Origin: a virus
Strand: one strand, 5' to 3'
IMG/VR virus record: IMGVR_UViG_3300017598_000263
Span: 1 to 64,000 of that record
Length of the DNA stretch: 64,000 nt
The translations under genes and the position numbers were made by a program. Below the pieces are notes generated by a model. That model searched no databases. It was given only the letters and a program-made list of their open reading frames with translations, and was not told where the DNA came from. Shown piece by piece: positions 8,418-19,536 of the stretch (its first letter is position 1; each line of letters opens with the position of its first letter).

Positions 8418-10202
8418 ATGGCTAATAATATTGCTTGGCAACCTACTCAGTTTCAAAATATAAATGTTGATCCTACAAGAGGATTAGCTATTGCTAATGC
8501 AGCAGCCAAAAGTATGTCTGACACAATTGCTAAACAGCAAGAAGCTGAATCTTTAGCTGAATACCGTGGTAGTACACTGGATATTGCCAGACAAAAACAA
8601 GCTCATCTTGAAGGTGAAGAAGCTAGAAATATTGCTGCAGAAAAGAGAGCTATAGCTAATGCACGAGCAGAAGATGCTCACAACTTGAAATTGGCTAATG
8701 AGCAGGGATTACTTATCAGTGATATAGTTGCGTCATCAGGTGGTAGTAACTATGACAAAGTTATGCAAGATCCTAAACTACTAGATGATCCTAGATTTAA
8801 AAAAATGTTTGGTGGAAGATTAAATACACAAGATCCTATACTTCAAAACATTCAAGCTGATTTCAAAAAACAAGCAATAGCTCAAAATAAACGATTATTT
8901 TCAGATCCGACTGTTTACCATAATACTGTTTACAAGAAACTACTTGAATCTAAAAAATTCGGTAGAGAAGATGCTGCAGCTATTGCTACAGAAGAAACTA
9001 CTAAGTTATTCCCAACATTAGATAAAGAGTTTGCTCTAAAGATGATGATGCAACCAGGCAAAGCAACCTATAACATGATGGGTGGTAGCAGTGGTGGAGG
9101 TAGCGGAAGTAATAAATTACTATTCGGACAAACTAATCCGAATGATGAAAAACAACGTATTGAAGATTTTAAAAATCTACAAGGTATTACTGACGATCAA
9201 GCTGAACTTCAACTACCGGAATGGTTAGGTGGAGGAAGACCGTTAGATTTCTTTGGCGTAGATTTAAAAGGTAATGATATTGCAACATACCTTGCTGACA
9301 TGGCAAAAACAGATGATAAAGGTCGTCCAGGTACTAATGTTGCAGAATCCATAAAATACTTACAAACACTTACTAGAGGTGGTGTTACAGATTTTCGTAT
9401 CGATAAGCTATCTCCTGACCAATTAAAAGCTTTCCGTACTGGTGCTAGAAATATGCAAGCAGCACAGGAACGTACTTATAATTCTAAAGGTGGACAATCA
9501 GGAAGTATTTTTGAACAGCAAGCAGCAACTCAAAATATGATGAATGAGCATAATAAGGGTGTTGTAGCTACGCAAAAAATGGATCAGGGTACTAGGCAGC
9601 AACGCATCAACACAATCTTAAGTGGATTGCCTGGGGAACCTGCTAAAGCTAGTAGTAAAGTTCCTAATAAACTTTTAAATGACAGTATTATAGATATTGG
9701 TAAAACAAGTAATTCAACAGACCCAATACTAAATAATTTACGTGATGAGCCAATAAATGAAGTTTCAGCTAATAGTAAAATTATGGTAAATCCATCTACT
9801 ATTCCAGATGTTCCTGCACCACGTTATCCGGGAGATGTAGTAACAGACTTTATAGGTGACTCAGCAAGTGCTGCTGGTAATCTGTATAAAAAAGGTGTTG
9901 ATGATATTATTTCTGCACCAGGCAATGTTGCTAAAGTTCTTGGTAACATAGGTGCTTGGGGTGGTGCTAAACTTGCTCAAAAGCATATAAAAGAAGATAC
10001 AATTAAAGGTAAAAATATAAATACTGTATTAGATGCAGTGAATAGTGGTGATATATCTAAATTAGATAGTCGTCATGTTCGTTTAGCTATAGAAAATAGT
10101 GATTCAGAGAGTGATAAAAAGACACTAGAAAAAGTGTTTAATGCAGTAGTAAAAAAAGAACGTGAAGGACACAAAGGTTTTTATCCTTCAGTATTTAACT
10201 AA
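8418..10202 (+). CDS. Internal virion protein, mid-size
   Basis: 594 residues, Ala/Lys/Gln-rich and mostly helical. A coiled-coil region spans ~25-110 and is followed by a Gly/Ser-rich linker near 220-235 (GGSSGGGSGSNK). No enzyme motif is visible. The AGGA ribosome site overlaps the end of the previous gene. An ejected structural protein is inferred from composition and from its place in the internal-protein cluster. Confidence 0.6.
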   Translation: MANNIAWQPTQFQNINVDPTRGLAIANAAAKSMSDTIAKQQEAESLAEYRGSTLDIARQKQAHLEGEEARNIAAEKRAIANARAEDAHNLKLANEQGLLISDIVASSGGSNYDKVMQDPKLLDDPRFKKMFGGRLNTQDPILQNIQADFKKQAIAQNKRLFSDPTVYHNTVYKKLLESKKFGREDAAAIATEETTKLFPTLDKEFALKMMMQPGKATYNMMGGSSGGGSGSNKLLFGQTNPNDEKQRIEDFKNLQGITDDQAELQLPEWLGGGRPLDFFGVDLKGNDIATYLADMAKTDDKGRPGTNVAESIKYLQTLTRGGVTDFRIDKLSPDQLKAFRTGARNMQAAQERTYNSKGGQSGSIFEQQAATQNMMNEHNKGVVATQKMDQGTRQQRINTILSGLPGEPAKASSKVPNKLLNDSIIDIGKTSNSTDPILNNLRDEPINEVSANSKIMVNPSTIPDVPAPRYPGDVVTDFIGDSASAAGNLYKKGVDDIISAPGNVAKVLGNIGAWGGAKLAQKHIKEDTIKGKNINTVLDAVNSGDISKLDSRHVRLAIENSDSESDKKTLEKVFNAVVKKEREGHKGFYPSVFN

Positions 10203-10228
10203 TAGTTTTATGGAATAGATAAGTAAAA

Positions 10229-13213
10229 ATGCCTAATTATATATTTGATAAAGCTCCGGGTCCGTATGACTTACCTTCACTGGCTGATAGTAAGTCATTT
10301 AAGTTAAATAAAAAGTTAGCAGAAAAGCGTGAAAAACTTACACCTGCTCCATACCCAACTCCTGAAGAAGTAGCTGCAGCTGAATTATCCTTAGCTGGTG
10401 GAGCAAACTCTGGAAGCAATATTCTTGATATGATTGAATCAAGCTTATACCAGGGTGCAGGTAATATTGCAGATACATACGCAAATATTCAACAGAATGC
10501 ATTAGGTAACAAAGATTATGCCCTTTCTCCTGAAGTAGATGCATTATCCAATGAAGCTCATTCAGATAGCCTTGCAGGTTACACTGGACGAGGAGCTTAC
10601 CAACAAAATATTAAAAATTTAACTAACTCAGTATCTGAAGCAGATTCTATAGGTGACTACTGGGACGTAGCTAAACAAGGATTTGCACTTGGTCCTGAAG
10701 CATTAGCGGATTCTGCTGCAAGTGGTGTAGAACTTGGACTTGGTGCATTAGGAACTGCTGGTGTTACAGCTTTAGCTGGTCCAGTAGCTGGAGCTGTTAC
10801 AGGTGGATTACTATTTGGTAAAAAAGTTAAGAAAGCAAAAGAAGCTGCTGAAAAAGTAGTTAGTTTTACTGATCGTTTAGAAAAAGGTGTTAACGCAGTA
10901 CCAGGCATGATCGTTAAAAGTGCTGGAAGAACAAGTCTACTAACTGCAGATATTGTTGAACAAATGCGTCAGGAATATAAAGAAGCTAATAATGGTCAAG
11001 AACCTTCAGCAGCTTGGTATGGAACAAATGTACCAATAATAATGGCACTGAATGCTTTAGAATTTGGAATAATTTCAAAAGCTATACCTAAAGCTAGTAA
11101 GTCTTTTGTTAAAGACATGAAAAAATCAATGAAATTCATGCCTAAAGGACATGTTAAAGAAGCTGCAAAAAGAATACTTAGCGGTGCAAAAAAAGTTTTC
11201 ACAACAGCTGGACAAGAAGCCGGTCAAGAATACTTGCAAACTTGGCATGAAATACTAGCACCAAAAGTAGATGGAGATACATTAAATACATTAGTTAATT
11301 CTGCTGTAAAAGAATTAAATGTAGATAAAAATCAGACAGAAGCTATAGTAGGTTCAATACTAGGCTTTAGTGCTGGTGGTACTGCTAAAGGTATTGCTAC
11401 TGTTCCAACAACTGCCGTAGCTGCTACTGCAGACATAACTGCGGGTACTGTTAAAAAAGTAGCTAAAGTAGCAGGGAAAGGTATTCAAAAAGTTCAAACA
11501 GCTGCTAACTATAAGTTACTTAGTGAGAAAGATCGTCAAGCTGTATCTAACCTAAGTAAGGTTAAGAAAAAAGTGTATGACGAAAAAGTTGAAGTTTTAG
11601 ACAATCAGATAAATATTATTGAAAATTCTGAAACACATACAGATATGTTTGAAGATGAAGAATTATCTACAGTAATTAAAGAATACCAGAAAGCCGGTAG
11701 TTTTACTGATGAAGACATGAATGACCCAGGTAGATTAAAGAACTTAAAAGATAAGCTATTAAGTTCTTATCGTGCTGAAAAAGTATTGTTAAGAACAAAA
11801 CTTGAAACATCTAACATTGCAGCAATGGGTAAATTAGCAGGTAAAAATGTTAAAGATGCTACTGTCGAAGCTGCAGAAAAAACTTTAGCATTCGCTGAAG
11901 ACGTAATACCCGATGAAGTTGTAGAAAAGGCAATAGTAGCTGCACAAGTAACTAAGAAACAAGCTGCAAAAATGCTAAAAATTGCACAAGATGTAAAATC
12001 TAGTGCTGCATTAGGTGTTATAAATGCTGGACTTACAGCGTCTAAAGACCAATACAAAACTATTTTAACTGCAGCACGTAACCTTGAAGTAGGTGAACTA
12101 GAACGATCAATAGACATTATTAAAGATGCAAATCCAGATCTAGGTAAAAAATTAAATACATTATTAGAACAAAAGATATCTGTACTACCTAGTCTAGGAC
12201 AAAGTAACGATACACTTATTAATCAAAAAACAGTATCAAAAGTAATTAAAAACTTTGGTTCTAAATCAGTATCAGATGCAAATTTAGCATCAGCAATATT
12301 TGAATCTTTAGCAGGAAAAGTTGAAGATAACGAGACATTAGATCAAATATCTAAAGCACTTGAACACTATAAAAAATCTGATGCATATAAGAATACAGAT
12401 GCGGAAGGTCGTATTGATGAAACCAATATGGCTGCATTAGAAGGTAAAATAGAAAAAGCTTCTGCTAGAATTAATCGCAAGAAGAATGCCGTAGATAAAG
12501 TAAAAGATGTTAGTACTAAGGCAAAAGAAAAAGTAACAGAGTATTCTAAGCCTTTAAAGAAACTTATAAAGAAAGCTAAATTAATAACTGAGAAATTCTC
12601 AGAAGCTAATAATAAAGTTCAACTAGCTGCAGCAGCAAAAGAAGGACCGGAAGCTGTTAAAAAAGTACAAGCTAAAATTGATAAAGGTATAGCTGACGCT
12701 AAAGCTGCCCAGGAAGCAGCTCATAAGCTGGCTAAAGAACAGGAAATTACTGTACCTGAAGAAACATTTATTCAAAAAGTTAAACGTAATGTAGAAGACA
12801 TTAATGAAGCAGTTAAAGAAGGGATAGATACTGCTAATGAAGTTATTAAAGAATCAAAACGTGAACCTAAAGTTTTAGAAAAAGGTAGTATCAATGATCT
12901 TATAAAAAGTATTTCTAACGAGATTAGTAATACTCCAGAAGCTGCTAAAAATTACTATAACAAAACTAAAGCTTTAGCTAAAAAATTAAAGCTGATAGGA
13001 TATGAAAGTGTACAGGATATAGAAGACCTGTCTGTTCAGTTCCCTGGATTAGCAAAAGATCAGAAACTACTTAACCTATTAAAAGATAACTTTGAAGTAG
13101 ATGAAATGGTAGTAGAGCAAAAAGATACAAACGAAGATATTGATGAAGTAGTTAACCCGGTAACTGAAAGAAGTATTTTATCTAGACTAAAAAATAAATT
13201 TACAGGATGCTAA
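10229..13213 (+). CDS. Internal virion protein, long helical, pore-like segments
   Basis: 994 residues, Ala/Lys/Glu-rich. Residues ~155-200 contain a Gly/Ala-rich hydrophobic stretch (GTAGVTALAGPVAGAVTGG) and ~265-285 a second hydrophobic helix. The remainder is long charged helices and coiled coil. This layout suits a protein that forms a channel or sheath across the cell envelope during genome entry (inference). It lies directly before the virion RNA polymerase gene, which starts six bases after its stop. Confidence 0.6.
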   Translation: MPNYIFDKAPGPYDLPSLADSKSFKLNKKLAEKREKLTPAPYPTPEEVAAAELSLAGGANSGSNILDMIESSLYQGAGNIADTYANIQQNALGNKDYALSPEVDALSNEAHSDSLAGYTGRGAYQQNIKNLTNSVSEADSIGDYWDVAKQGFALGPEALADSAASGVELGLGALGTAGVTALAGPVAGAVTGGLLFGKKVKKAKEAAEKVVSFTDRLEKGVNAVPGMIVKSAGRTSLLTADIVEQMRQEYKEANNGQEPSAAWYGTNVPIIMALNALEFGIISKAIPKASKSFVKDMKKSMKFMPKGHVKEAAKRILSGAKKVFTTAGQEAGQEYLQTWHEILAPKVDGDTLNTLVNSAVKELNVDKNQTEAIVGSILGFSAGGTAKGIATVPTTAVAATADITAGTVKKVAKVAGKGIQKVQTAANYKLLSEKDRQAVSNLSKVKKKVYDEKVEVLDNQINIIENSETHTDMFEDEELSTVIKEYQKAGSFTDEDMNDPGRLKNLKDKLLSSYRAEKVLLRTKLETSNIAAMGKLAGKNVKDATVEAAEKTLAFAEDVIPDEVVEKAIVAAQVTKKQAAKMLKIAQDVKSSAALGVINAGLTASKDQYKTILTAARNLEVGELERSIDIIKDANPDLGKKLNTLLEQKISVLPSLGQSNDTLINQKTVSKVIKNFGSKSVSDANLASAIFESLAGKVEDNETLDQISKALEHYKKSDAYKNTDAEGRIDETNMAALEGKIEKASARINRKKNAVDKVKDVSTKAKEKVTEYSKPLKKLIKKAKLITEKFSEANNKVQLAAAAKEGPEAVKKVQAKIDKGIADAKAAQEAAHKLAKEQEITVPEETFIQKVKRNVEDINEAVKEGIDTANEVIKESKREPKVLEKGSINDLIKSISNEISNTPEAAKNYYNKTKALAKKLKLIGYESVQDIEDLSVQFPGLAKDQKLLNLLKDNFEVDEMVVEQKDTNEDIDEVVNPVTERSILSRLKNKFTGC

Positions 13214-13219
13214 AAGATA

Positions 13220-16200
13220 ATGGCTAAATTTTGTTCTATCATAAACAACATATTTGATAAGTACATTTATGCAGTTGACCAGATTGCTGAAATACAAAAG
13301 CTAAAGGATAAACCTTTACGTTTTAATGTATGGGCAACTGAACAAAGTCATGTCAAAAATCTATTTAAAAAGAATGGAATAAAAGACCTACCTGCTACTG
13401 AAGGTATGGATAATTCTCCACATGTAATAACAAAAATTAAAAATGCTGTTAGACGTGTAAATGAGTCAGAAGCCTTAGACTCTGCTGAAAAATTTATGGA
13501 AGATATTATAGGCAGTGATGACAATATAGAATTATCTATTGCTCTCCATGAAATTATGGAGTCTGTAAAAGGTGAATCTGATAAAGCTCGTAATCTTGGT
13601 ATTGATATAGTTGGTATTTCTAAAACATCAGTGCTACCAGTGGTCCCTATGTCTAGAGTAGCTGCTAGTATTGGTAGAAAAATAGTATTCCAAACAGGCC
13701 ATAGATTCAGAAGTAACAAGAAAAACAGAGTTACATCTGCAGATATTGAAACTCTATATTACACTGCAGGTAAAATGGCATTAGAGATGTTGGCAGAAAA
13801 GAAGTACATCAGCATCAACGATACGTTACCTTCTATAAAAGATTACTTAACTGAAGCAGAGCTTCGTAAAGAAAGTGCAAATATAAATGCTGTTACCAAA
13901 AAAGGTAAAGAAGTTAGAACAGTAGCTTTAAACGAAAAGAAACTTGGTATAAAAGCTGAAAGCACAGCTAACTACTTTTTAAATAGAACTGAATCAGATT
14001 TGGCAGATACTAAACTTGGTGTTATAGCAGATGCATTGAGAGCTGTACGAGAAATTACACAGCCATCAACAATTGTTAATCCACACACTGAAGGTAATAT
14101 TGCATCTGAAGAAGACTTAAGAGATTTGGACGACGACAATGTTAATCCAGATCCTATAAGTGATAGTGTGCGTCAAGAACTATACAAAAATCCTTTGTAC
14201 GTAAATAATTCAATTCACGGACTAATGGGTCTATTGAATCGAGAAGTCAAAAAGACAGGAGATTCTGGTTCAAAAATCATGAGATCACTGCTAGGAACTA
14301 ATAGCAAAGGCTTAATTGATTCTTTATTTGGAATCAAAAGATCTGATGATTTTTCTAAAGATAAAAAAGAAAGTATTGCTGGACAAAACTTATCCAAAAC
14401 TACGCCTCTTGATGACCTGGCGGAGAATTATGATGTTATCCAGGGGGATGGAGCAAATCCAGTAGGATTACATCTTCCTATGAAGCAAGGTCGTAACATA
14501 CGTTTTTACTATCACAACAGCGTATTAAATCCACATGGGTCCAAGCATAGTCGTTATACATTAACGTCTGGCAAGTACACAGTAGATATGAATTCCGCTG
14601 ACTTTAAAAAACTTGTACACGGTATTTCAGAAGCTATTGGTGACAGTAAACTGACATTAGATAATTTCGTAGGCAAAACCGATAGTAAATTAAATACTGC
14701 ATTAAAAGTTTATGAAGATTATAAAGCCTACATCAATAAAGGTAGTTTAAGCAGTGCAGTAGCTGAAGTAGGTAAATTAGCTAAGATTTTCCCAGGTACT
14801 GACTACGTTAGTCTTTTGACCGGGTTACAAGCAGTACAGGACATTCGTACTACACCTGTCAATGGAAAAATAACTACTGAATTCTTAGGTTCTTCAGATG
14901 CTACTGCGTCTGGAGGAACTCAAACATTTATGCAAGCTTTAGGTACCAAAGAATCAGTTACAAAATTCTTAAGAAAATTAGGAATGCTTAAGAATGCTGA
15001 TGGTAACGCTGAAGTAAAAATGAGAGATTTATATGCCATTATGGAAAATGGTATTAAAGATTTCATTGCTGGAAAAAGTATTGAAGGTTTATCAGGACAA
15101 GAACTTAAAGTTGATAAAGATGAAAAATTAACAGGTTCAAGATTGCTAATGGCTAAAACGGTAGAACTGTTATTTGATAATGGTGACAACCTTAGAAATT
15201 TAGCTAAAGATCCAACAATGGTTTTTGTATACAAACAAAGAGAGTTTGGCGCAGTAGATACAATGGCTCGTAACTTAGCTGATCGTATAGTAGATAATTT
15301 AAATAGTAAAAAAGTACGTAGCTACTTATCAACTCTTTTAGACGATACTGAATACGATACTGCTGACATAAAAGATTTAAATAGCAGAACTGGGCTGTAT
15401 CAAAAAATTGTTACTGCAGTGAAAGACACTGGTCTTACAAGTGACCTATATAACATTTTGAAAGCTACTGTAGATAACCAATACCTGGAACATTACAATA
15501 GTCGTTTGGAGTCTGTATGGAAATTTGTAGAAGATTTAGACTTAGATACTAACTTTAAAATTCTTCCTGCTGGAGCAGTATTATCTGGTAAAGAAAATAA
15601 CATTAATGATCTAAAGCAATTTGGTATGCCAATTTCAAAAGTGCATGAAATAGCACATGAAGTCGGGGATACTGGTGATGTGATATTAACTCGTGAACAA
15701 AAGTTAGCTAAGTCAGTGGCTGAAGTATCTACTGTGCACAGTATTGACTCAGCACAGCTTTACCATGCATTAGATAGAGTAATGAAGAAACCTGAGTTTA
15801 AAGGAATGGGAGCTGTAGTTGTACACGATGAAGTACGTGGTCCTGTATCTTTAGTGAGAGCTGTAGAAGTAGAGTATAGAAATATTACTAAAGAGATTAC
15901 TCAGAAATATGATATTCATCAACAGATCTTACTAGCAGTAGCTGCATATAATCCTGAAGTAGTTAACGATCCAAAATACAAAGCATTGATGACTGAGATC
16001 AATGGACATGTTGAAGAAAAAAATAAAATTATTAGTAATAGTTTTAATGAAGACACTGACGCTTTAATTGGTGATAATGCAAAAATTAAAGAATTCGCTG
16101 GTGAAGTAGAAGTTGAAACTAAAAAAGAAACAAAGCAGGAAACTAAGCCTGAGACTAAAAAAGAAAAGTCAACTCCGGCTAAGAAAGCTTTAAGCATATT

Positions 16201-19200
16201 AGAAGATCTTGCAGGTGAATCTGAAATAATAGCTAAATTCTTAAAGTCTGTTAATTCTAGTAAAATAGAAATGGGAGATGATAATAAGTTTTATTCTGGA
16301 GATGACCAAATAACTATATCTGGTACCGATATTGGTAGAGGTGCTGGTGAATCTTTAGATATGTCTAAGCCTGGTGACAGAAAGCTACAGAAAGAACTTA
16401 TTGAGCATGAGATTACACATGCAAATACAGTAGCTTTAATAGCTAAAGAATTAAGCAGAGTTGGTCAAAGTGAGACTAAGAGAGAATTACAATACTTTAA
16501 TAAAGCTATTGAAAATCTAAATAAGCTACTTCCTAATATTATAAAAAATAGTATAGAAGGTAATTTAAACGATGAGACTTATGATCGTGTTACTTACGTA
16601 TTAAATCAAAAGAATGAAGCTGATAAATTAGCTGAATTCATAGCTATAATGACAACAGAGCCTGAAGTGGCTGCTGATATATATAAAATGCTGTCTAAAG
16701 AAAATCCAAATCTACTGGAAAGGATTAAGGCTTTCATTAATAAAGTTAAAACTGAATACCTGGGTATCAGTGCCAAAGATCTTGATAATGAAATCGACGT
16801 AGAAAAGCTATACGGTGCTTTAGTTAATACAGTAGCTACCGGTGAAACTCAAAGAGAGCAGCAGTACGCTGAAGCTAAAGTGTGGTTGAGTGCGTATAAA
16901 AGAAATTATGGTGCAGGTAATACTGAACAAGTTAAAGCTAATGAAAAACGTAAAGGTAAACTAAATTACCTTAATTATACTGTAGCCAGTATGATGAATA
17001 GCAAACTTGAAAAGAATGGTCAAAGACTTATAGGAAAACTGCATGACACAATGAAATCAGTATTTCCTATGTACTTTGATGTTGCTAATAAAATTAATGG
17101 TATATACGACAGCTCAGAAGCTCTACAGCAGTTCTATAACACAGTAACTGGTGAAGGTTCTGACAAAGTACTTAAAGCAGACTTATTAGCACAAGCTCAT
17201 AAACTAATGGCTCAACAGACAGCAATTACTAATGACCAGATGGGTAAATTTAATGAGCTGTTAGGAAAGATGAGTGCTAAAGAAAAAGCTACTATAGGTC
17301 GTTTTGTAAATGAAATGCCATTGCATGACTATTTTGTTTTAGCTGATGAGTTTAAAACTGAAGAAGCGATAGCGACTGAAGTAACTAAACTAGAAAAGAA
17401 AATTAGAAAGCTTAAACAAAAAGAAGCTATTAACGACGTAGATTCTTTAATTGCCTGGAATGTTCTTCATGATGAAGACACAAAAGGTACAATTTATAAT
17501 TTAGAAACAAAATATCCTATAAGTGATGATTCTGATTTTGGTATTTTAGTACGTAAACTATTAGCTTTGAAATCTATACAGGCTATAGAAAAGACTGAGG
17601 AAGGTTCTGGTAACTTTGAAAAGCTACTAGAAAATACTGACCTGGTTAATTTACTTAAAGATACAAGTGTAGCTAATAAACTAAGCCTATTAGAAAATAA
17701 TGGTACCGGTAGATTAACAGATAGTGGTGTAGCTAATTACTGGAAGGAACCTTTTGTTACTGAGGTAATTGAACTTAGTGATTTAAAGAGATATGAAAAC
17801 GGAGAAAATACCGGGTGGAAAGTATTAAGGCATCCTACAACCAATAGCTTGGGTGTTGTATACAAATATATTATTGATTCTACAAATATTGGTGGTGCAT
17901 ACACAGATGTAAAATTAAAGTCTGCAGATATTACTGTGACCGGTACTAAAATGAAATATAAAGAACTAGTTGATGCTCCAGACAAAACTAGAAAACTAAG
18001 GTTAACTACAGAAGAGAAAACTGAATTAGGGTTGGTAGATGATTTTAGTCAGAATTTAGTACGTAGTACATCTCATAGTATGGCTATTCAAGATTCACAA
18101 ATATTACGTGATGGTATTTTAAGAAAAGAAACCAGAATGGTTATAGGAAAGAATGTTACTGAATTAGTAGATACTATTAAAGCAGAAAATGTTCATAGTC
18201 CCTGGTTCGTACAGTTTGAAGGTGGTGTTTCCTGGGAAGATATTGATCCTAGTAGACCTGATTTAGATGAAGCTACTAGAAAACAATACAAGATGATACG
18301 AGCTAAGTATAAGCCTGTAGGTAATAGAGCGTCTAATGTAAAAGGTTTTGATAAAGAAATACATTTAGTTAAAAAAGATATTGCTCATTGGTTGATGGGT
18401 GGTAGTTCTCAATCATTATTCAGCAATCCAAAATACAAATGGGCTGCACGAGTAGTGAAAGATTTAATTGCAGCATCTAAGATTAGTATGGTTGTACTAA
18501 ATCCATTGAAAATTATAAACGATAATATATCTAATATTGCTTACATTGGTGTAATGGGAGCATCTCCATTATTTATAGCTAAAAACTATAAGGATATTAC
18601 TCGTGATTTCCAAGAGTATTCAGATCTACAACGTCAAATTGTACAGTTAAAAGTACAGATGGTTGCTAGACCAAATAGTAAAAAGTTAGAAAAGAAAGTT
18701 GAAGCATTACGTAAACAAGTAGATAAAAATCCTTTAGCTGGATTACAGGATAGAGGTTTCATAAACTCTCTTGGTTCAGATTTGGTAGCTAAAAATGCAG
18801 ATACACTTTCTGGTTTACAGGCAGATATACATTCAGCATTAGAATACCTATTGGTAAATAAAAAAGGTAATAAACGATATATTTCTCACTTTATTGCACA
18901 ATTACATAGCATAGGCGGTAATGGTGAAGATTTCTTAAAATACTTAGGAAGTTTAGCCAAGAAAGCTGGCAAAGATGGGAAAGGAGCTGCTAAAGAGCTA
19001 GATCAAGTTTATGATCGATTAAAAGAGATTCGTACTGATGAAGATATTGTGAATTATGTATCTCAATATACAACAAGTCCTGGTGCTGAAACTGTTCGTA
19101 TTGGATCTTCTATAACTGATTTAACAGATGTGTTAGCTAAAGAAACTTTGTATCGTCATTTAATGGAAAATGAAAATATGAGTTCTGAAGATGCACGTAT

Positions 19201-19513
19201 AAAAGTTCTTGATTCATTCCCGGATTACAAAGAGAACATGCCTATTACTATAAAAGAATTAAGTAATAACGGTATCATTATGTTCCCATCGTTCTGGTTA
19301 AGAATTCAGAAAGTTATATACCATACAGTTAAAGACAAGCCAATTAACTTAGCTACTGAGATGTTGCTTCAAGATATGGTTGGTAGTAATTTGAATACAA
19401 TTATGGGAGCAAATGTAGTTAACAAGTACAATGAGTTTGGTGGAATATTCCATACACCATTTGAACCTATGAGTCTTGCTACGTTTGTACCTGTAAACTT
19501 ATTTAAGTGGTAG
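13220..19513 (+). CDS. Virion RNA polymerase (N4 type) fused to a zincin-like metalloprotease domain
   Basis: 2097 residues. Residues ~1-955 have all core motifs of T7/N4 single-subunit RNA polymerases: GRNIRFYYHNSVLNPHG with R425 (T7 WRGR motif); motif A GSSDATASGGTQTF with D560; motif B R659-x3-K663-x7-Y671 (RNLAKDPTMVFVYKQ); STVHSIDSAQLYHAL; and motif C VVVHDEV with H869-D870. A Lys/Glu/Thr linker (about 960-992) leads to a zincin-like domain with H1063-E-I-T-H1067 and a possible third ligand E1139. About 900 further residues are helical and end in a conserved-looking IIMFPSFWLRIQKVIYH region. In N4 the virion polymerase is packaged, injected and transcribes early genes. Here the polymerase is N-terminal rather than central. 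It is the last gene of the late block and its stop lies inside a terminator. Confidence 0.85.
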   Translation: MAKFCSIINNIFDKYIYAVDQIAEIQKLKDKPLRFNVWATEQSHVKNLFKKNGIKDLPATEGMDNSPHVITKIKNAVRRVNESEALDSAEKFMEDIIGSDDNIELSIALHEIMESVKGESDKARNLGIDIVGISKTSVLPVVPMSRVAASIGRKIVFQTGHRFRSNKKNRVTSADIETLYYTAGKMALEMLAEKKYISINDTLPSIKDYLTEAELRKESANINAVTKKGKEVRTVALNEKKLGIKAESTANYFLNRTESDLADTKLGVIADALRAVREITQPSTIVNPHTEGNIASEEDLRDLDDDNVNPDPISDSVRQELYKNPLYVNNSIHGLMGLLNREVKKTGDSGSKIMRSLLGTNSKGLIDSLFGIKRSDDFSKDKKESIAGQNLSKTTPLDDLAENYDVIQGDGANPVGLHLPMKQGRNIRFYYHNSVLNPHGSKHSRYTLTSGKYTVDMNSADFKKLVHGISEAIGDSKLTLDNFVGKTDSKLNTALKVYEDYKAYINKGSLSSAVAEVGKLAKIFPGTDYVSLLTGLQAVQDIRTTPVNGKITTEFLGSSDATASGGTQTFMQALGTKESVTKFLRKLGMLKNADGNAEVKMRDLYAIMENGIKDFIAGKSIEGLSGQELKVDKDEKLTGSRLLMAKTVELLFDNGDNLRNLAKDPTMVFVYKQREFGAVDTMARNLADRIVDNLNSKKVRSYLSTLLDDTEYDTADIKDLNSRTGLYQKIVTAVKDTGLTSDLYNILKATVDNQYLEHYNSRLESVWKFVEDLDLDTNFKILPAGAVLSGKENNINDLKQFGMPISKVHEIAHEVGDTGDVILTREQKLAKSVAEVSTVHSIDSAQLYHALDRVMKKPEFKGMGAVVVHDEVRGPVSLVRAVEVEYRNITKEITQKYDIHQQILLAVAAYNPEVVNDPKYKALMTEINGHVEEKNKIISNSFNEDTDALIGDNAKIKEFAGEVEVETKKETKQETKPETKKEKSTPAKKALSILEDLAGESEIIAKFLKSVNSSKIEMGDDNKFYSGDDQITISGTDIGRGAGESLDMSKPGDRKLQKELIEHEITHANTVALIAKELSRVGQSETKRELQYFNKAIENLNKLLPNIIKNSIEGNLNDETYDRVTYVLNQKNEADKLAEFIAIMTTEPEVAADIYKMLSKENPNLLERIKAFINKVKTEYLGISAKDLDNEIDVEKLYGALVNTVATGETQREQQYAEAKVWLSAYKRNYGAGNTEQVKANEKRKGKLNYLNYTVASMMNSKLEKNGQRLIGKLHDTMKSVFPMYFDVANKINGIYDSSEALQQFYNTVTGEGSDKVLKADLLAQAHKLMAQQTAITNDQMGKFNELLGKMSAKEKATIGRFVNEMPLHDYFVLADEFKTEEAIATEVTKLEKKIRKLKQKEAINDVDSLIAWNVLHDEDTKGTIYNLETKYPISDDSDFGILVRKLLALKSIQAIEKTEEGSGNFEKLLENTDLVNLLKDTSVANKLSLLENNGTGRLTDSGVANYWKEPFVTEVIELSDLKRYENGENTGWKVLRHPTTNSLGVVYKYIIDSTNIGGAYTDVKLKSADITVTGTKMKYKELVDAPDKTRKLRLTTEEKTELGLVDDFSQNLVRSTSHSMAIQDSQILRDGILRKETRMVIGKNVTELVDTIKAENVHSPWFVQFEGGVSWEDIDPSRPDLDEATRKQYKMIRAKYKPVGNRASNVKGFDKEIHLVKKDIAHWLMGGSSQSLFSNPKYKWAARVVKDLIAASKISMVVLNPLKIINDNISNIAYIGVMGASPLFIAKNYKDITRDFQEYSDLQRQIVQLKVQMVARPNSKKLEKKVEALRKQVDKNPLAGLQDRGFINSLGSDLVAKNADTLSGLQADIHSALEYLLVNKKGNKRYISHFIAQLHSIGGNGEDFLKYLGSLAKKAGKDGKGAAKELDQVYDRLKEIRTDEDIVNYVSQYTTSPGAETVRIGSSITDLTDVLAKETLYRHLMENENMSSEDARIKVLDSFPDYKENMPITIKELSNNGIIMFPSFWLRIQKVIYHTVKDKPINLATEMLLQDMVGSNLNTIMGANVVNKYNEFGGIFHTPFEPMSLATFVPVNLFKW

Positions 19514-19528
19514 AAAAATTTCTACCAC
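19507..19528. terminator. Bidirectional hairpin between convergent blocks
   Basis: A perfect 10-bp stem GTGGTAGAAA / TTTCTACCAC with an AA loop overlaps the virion polymerase stop codon. It lies where the rightward late block meets the leftward middle block. The T-runs are partly inside the stem, so efficiency is uncertain, but the position suits a shared terminator. Confidence 0.65.
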
Positions 19529-19536
19529 CTTGTAAG

